The notes under the pieces: model-generated
The model's input: only the letters and a program-made list of their open reading frames with translations
The model's database searches: none
What the model was told of the DNA's origin: nothing
NCBI GenBank assembly: GCA_004282875.1
Contig: SHLT01000002.1
Coordinates: 1 to 64,000 of the forward strand
Length of the DNA: 64,000 bases
Reading direction: 5' to 3'
Source of the DNA: Chromatiales bacterium
GTDB lineage: Bacteria; Pseudomonadota; Gammaproteobacteria; Steroidobacterales; Woeseiaceae
Translations under genes and position numbers: made by a program
In this document: piece by piece, positions 61,854 through 64,000 of the stretch
Layout of the letters: every line of letters starts with the position of its first letter
Numbering within the stretch: position 1 is the first letter of the stretch

Positions 61854-63100
61854 CATGCGGCCAGAATCTGCCGCAATTCGGCAAGCAATTCGTCCAGTTC
61901 TTCGCGGCTGTTGTAATGCACCGGCCCAACGCGCACAGCGCCGCCCGACTCGTAGATGCCGAGGGTCCTGGCGACTTCCACGGCGTAGTTGTGACCGCTC
62001 CAGACAAAGATATTCTGCCGGCCGAGCCACTCTGCAATGCGGGCAGGCGAATGACTCGAATGTGTGAATGCAACCGTGGGTACGCGACGATCCATGGCGT
62101 CGGCGGCCGTAATTCCCAGCACCCTCACGCCATCAAGGCCGTGTAGCCCGTCGATCAAATGTTCAGTGAGCGACTTCTCGTAGTCGAACAACAGCTCCAT
62201 CGCCGCGACCAGTGCCGCTCGCCCGCCTTCGGCCCCGGTCATCGATGTGCCGATCCATTCGAAATAGTCGACGGCCGCCTTGATGCCCGCAAAACCTTCA
62301 TGACTTTGCGTACCGGTCTCGAAGCAGCCGGGTACGTCTTTCGGCGCGGGCCTGACCTTGTAGGGTTCGAGTCGCTCGAGCACATCGAGCCGCCCCCACA
62401 ACACACCCTGGTGCGGTCCGAAGAACTTGTAGGGCGAACACACGAGGAAGTCACAGCCGATCGCCTGTACATCCGTCGCGACATGCGGCAGCGACTGGAC
62501 TGCATCGATATAAGTAAGCACGCCGGCCGCCCGCGCTCGCGCGCAGATTGACGTGACGTCGTTCAGGGTACCGGTCAGGTTGCTGGCGCCGCCCACGCAG
62601 ATGAGCCGCGTTCGATCGGTCAGCAATTCGTCCAGGTCGTTCAGATCGAATTCAAAGGTCTCAGGGCTGAAAGGCAGCCACCGGACGTTGAGGTCGAGGT
62701 CCTTCGCCATCAGCACCCAGGGCCAGACGTTGGCATCGTGATCCATGCGGGACAGGATGATTTCGTCACCCGACTGGAACAGCCTCCCGATCGAGCGTGA
62801 CAGGTGCATCGTGATCGTCGTCATGTTCTGGCCGAAGACGATCTCCCGGGCCGATGGCGCGTTGAGAAGGTTTGCCATCGCCTCACGTGCGGATTCGACA
62901 ACCTCATCAGCGGCGGCCGACGACGGAAAGCAGCCACCGAGATTTGCGTTGCTCTGCAGCAGGCAGTCGGACATGGCCGCAACGACACCACCCGGCACCT
63001 GGGTTCCGGCCGGGTTGTCGAGGTAGATACGGCGTCGACCGTTATCCTGAATCGCGAGCGCCGGAAACTGCGCTCGCACGGCGTCGAGGTCAAAGGACAT
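61853..63100 (-). CDS. Cysteine desulfurase-like class V aminotransferase (TIGR01976 type)
   Basis: 415 residues, fold-type I PLP enzyme. The N terminus (FPALAIQDNGRRRIYLDNPAGTQVP) is the subfamily signature. NMTTITMHLSRSIG binds PLP, DAVQSLPHVATDVQAIGCDFLVCSPYKFFGPHQG contains the PLP Asp and the Schiff-base Lys. The loop with the nucleophilic Cys of IscS/SufS is not obvious, so desulfurase activity is not assured. The family occurs in many Gammaproteobacteria with unknown physiological role. It is 3 nt downstream of a 68-residue gene, probably in one transcript. Confidence 0.87.
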   Translation of the reverse strand: MSFDLDAVRAQFPALAIQDNGRRRIYLDNPAGTQVPGGVVAAMSDCLLQSNANLGGCFPSSAAADEVVESAREAMANLLNAPSAREIVFGQNMTTITMHLSRSIGRLFQSGDEIILSRMDHDANVWPWVLMAKDLDLNVRWLPFSPETFEFDLNDLDELLTDRTRLICVGGASNLTGTLNDVTSICARARAAGVLTYIDAVQSLPHVATDVQAIGCDFLVCSPYKFFGPHQGVLWGRLDVLERLEPYKVRPAPKDVPGCFETGTQSHEGFAGIKAAVDYFEWIGTSMTGAEGGRAALVAAMELLFDYEKSLTEHLIDGLHGLDGVRVLGITAADAMDRRVPTVAFTHSSHSPARIAEWLGRQNIFVWSGHNYAVEVARTLGIYESGGAVRVGPVHYNSREELDELLAELRQILAA

Positions 63101-63103
63101 GGG

Positions 63104-63310
63104 CTATTCCTGTGGTTTACCGCCCCACTTCTCACGGTGCGCATCTTCGGCGCGCTGACGAACTTTTGCGTGCCGGCGTGTCAGCAACAGAGAATTGGGG
63201 TCGCATACTTCGGCTTTGATGATGCCAAGGTCACTGGCAGCATCGAACAGACTGGGATACCAGCGTTCCCAGTTCGGCAGTCGGGCCTCGACTTTGTCGC
63301 GAAGTGTCAT
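63104..63310 (-). CDS. Small hypothetical protein
   Basis: 68 residues from ATG 63310, soluble and strongly charged. It contains ERWYPSLFDAASDLGIIKAEVCDPNSLLLTRRHAKVRQRAEDAHREKWGG-like sequence of helices with one Cys. No family is recognised. It is placed 3 nt before the aminotransferase gene, suggesting coupled expression and perhaps a partner of that enzyme. The frame is uninterrupted and codon use resembles the neighbours. Confidence 0.65.
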   Translation of the reverse strand: MTLRDKVEARLPNWERWYPSLFDAASDLGIIKAEVCDPNSLLLTRRHAKVRQRAEDAHREKWGGKPQE

Positions 63311-63355
63311 GGGCGCAATGTAACCGAGGGCTCACGCCAAGACAATGAACTGGTA

Positions 63356-63694
63356 CTAATCCTCGAGCATACTCAGTGAGAACATCGCTACCCCGAGAAC
63401 CAGGGCGCCGGTCACGATGAGTTGCAGCGACGGCAGGCTCCCTTCCAGAGACGGCACCAGGTCTCCCGGCATACTCAACAACAACTCGTAAACGCCGGTC
63501 ACAAGCGCCGCCATCGGCCTGAACGCTATAAGGAGGCCAATGCCCACTGCGACGGGCAGCGTAATTCGCCGAAGCCACAACTTGCGCCGGACGCGCCGCA
63601 CAATCTGGTTGCTGAACCCGTTATCCGCTATCGGTGCCGACTCGAACATCGACTCGAGTAAGCGATCCTGTTCGTCTTTCATTCGCTCAGCCAT
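63356..63694 (-). CDS. Probable anti-sigma factor/membrane protein partner of the ECF sigma factor
   Basis: 112 residues from ATG 63694 (the frame extends to 63742). A charged cytoplasmic N terminus (MAERMKDEQDRLLESMFESAPI) and then two to three hydrophobic segments (RITLPVAVGIGLLIAF, LVTGVYELLLSM, LIVTGALVLGVAMFSL). No zinc-binding anti-sigma motif (HxxxCxxC) is present. Overlap of 8 nt with the sigma gene supports an anti-sigma or sensor function, but the sequence itself does not prove it. Confidence 0.6.
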   Translation of the reverse strand: MAERMKDEQDRLLESMFESAPIADNGFSNQIVRRVRRKLWLRRITLPVAVGIGLLIAFRPMAALVTGVYELLLSMPGDLVPSLEGSLPSLQLIVTGALVLGVAMFSLSMLED

Positions 63695-64000
63695 GTTGAT
63701 GATCTTTGATATCAAAACTTGTCCTGATCTTTTCTTTACCACGAAATATTACAGATTTCACGCTGCCAACCGGCATGGACGTCGCTTCACTGATCTCGCG
63801 ATGCGACAAGCCGCAGGCATAAGACATAACCATGATCGCGCGCTCCTCTTCCGACAACACGGCGAGAAACTTGTCCAGATCGGTGACTTCGTCGGCCTGC
63901 ACGGCATACGTACGAGACTCCGCCTCTGATACATGCCCAACCTGCTCCAGTATTTCGGCATAGCGCTTCGATTTGCGCTTCGACTGCAGGAACGTCGTGT
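63687..64000 (-). CDS. ECF RNA polymerase sigma factor (partial, 5' end outside window)
   Basis: The frame enters from the right edge (reading TTFLQSKRKSKRYAEILEQVG) and ends at 63687, so about 103 residues of the C-terminal half are visible. The sigma-70 region 4 HTH is clear: LSEEERAIMVMSYACGLSHREISEATSMPVGSVKSVIFRGKEKIR. It recognises a -35 element; the region 2 part is not in the window. The stop overlaps the presumed anti-sigma gene (8 nt). Confidence 0.88.
   Translation of the reverse strand, partial: TTFLQSKRKSKRYAEILEQVGHVSEAESRTYAVQADEVTDLDKFLAVLSEEERAIMVMSYACGLSHREISEATSMPVGSVKSVIFRGKEKIRTSFDIKDHQHG

Noticed and set aside
1..64000. CRISPR arrays, tRNA/rRNA genes, prophage or integrative element
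   Set aside because: No regularly spaced repeats, no tRNA-like cloverleaf in the intergenic regions, and no integrase, phage or plasmid genes were seen. I had no tools to run dedicated searches.

Overview
The window is a gene-dense, GC-rich stretch of a Gammaproteobacterium chromosome. PpnN, Kdo kinase, HldD/WaaF, GlnE, CysB, an SH3/YgiM-type protein, YpfJ, a lone GIY-YIG protein and a GlyGly-CTERM protein together fit that class. A free-living marine or sediment lineage is my guess; the family cannot be fixed from this sequence. I found no rRNA, tRNA, CRISPR array, prophage or complete insertion sequence. One short non-autonomous transposon-like element is present. Genes are tightly packed: start/stop overlaps are common and many convergent pairs overlap at their 3' ends.

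Layout. 1-3705 (minus): a cell-wall run of MltD-like LysM lytic transglycosylase, small membrane protein, L,D-transpeptidase and PpnN (cut by the window edge). 3815-10289: a secreted M14-like deacylase, then LPS genes (LpxL, KdkA, a GT9 heptosyltransferase, WaaF, HldD) and a zf-CHCC protein, with a 265-bp MITE-like element wedged between the last two. 10334-17804: GlnE, a GGDEF/EAL protein, and divergent cysK/cysB. 17824-22396: SH3 protein, DacB, TVP38, and a PAS-PAS sigma-54 activator. 22397-22874: three palindromes and a sigma-54 promoter in front of a 94-residue orphan protein. 23078-31416: small membrane and secreted proteins, a lipoprotein hydrolase, a KefC-type antiporter, an orphan ABC ATPase, a NERD protein, a DUF819 permease, an MBL-fold protein and a YhbQ-like GIY-YIG protein. 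31413-43948: an acyltransferase, a cupin/ceramidase-like/GFA trio, FolD, an AMACR-like CoA transferase, MtnA with a class II aldolase, TPR/TonB-C and CBS proteins, an amidohydrolase, a PLP dehydratase, YpfJ and a phospholipase D family protein.

44083-59389 is the accessory-looking part. A cyclic di-GMP-I riboswitch precedes an FAD-linked oxidase. A PadR regulator with an inverted-repeat operator precedes an adaptor/RND pair. A second operon carries two lipoprotein adaptors and two RND pumps. No TolC-type outer-membrane factor is present. A choice-of-anchor H/GlyGly-CTERM protein overlaps the last pump antisense by 124 nt. 60155-64000 holds a DMT exporter, a TerB protein, a 26-codon gene with a full-length Shine-Dalgarno sequence and its own promoter and terminator, a cysteine-desulfurase-like enzyme, and an ECF sigma factor with its probable membrane anti-sigma partner (cut by the right edge).

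The items most worth following up are the c-di-GMP riboswitch/oxidase unit, the sigma-54/palindrome/small-protein unit, the 26-codon gene with self-complementary SD, and the MITE-like element sitting exactly at a stop/start junction.
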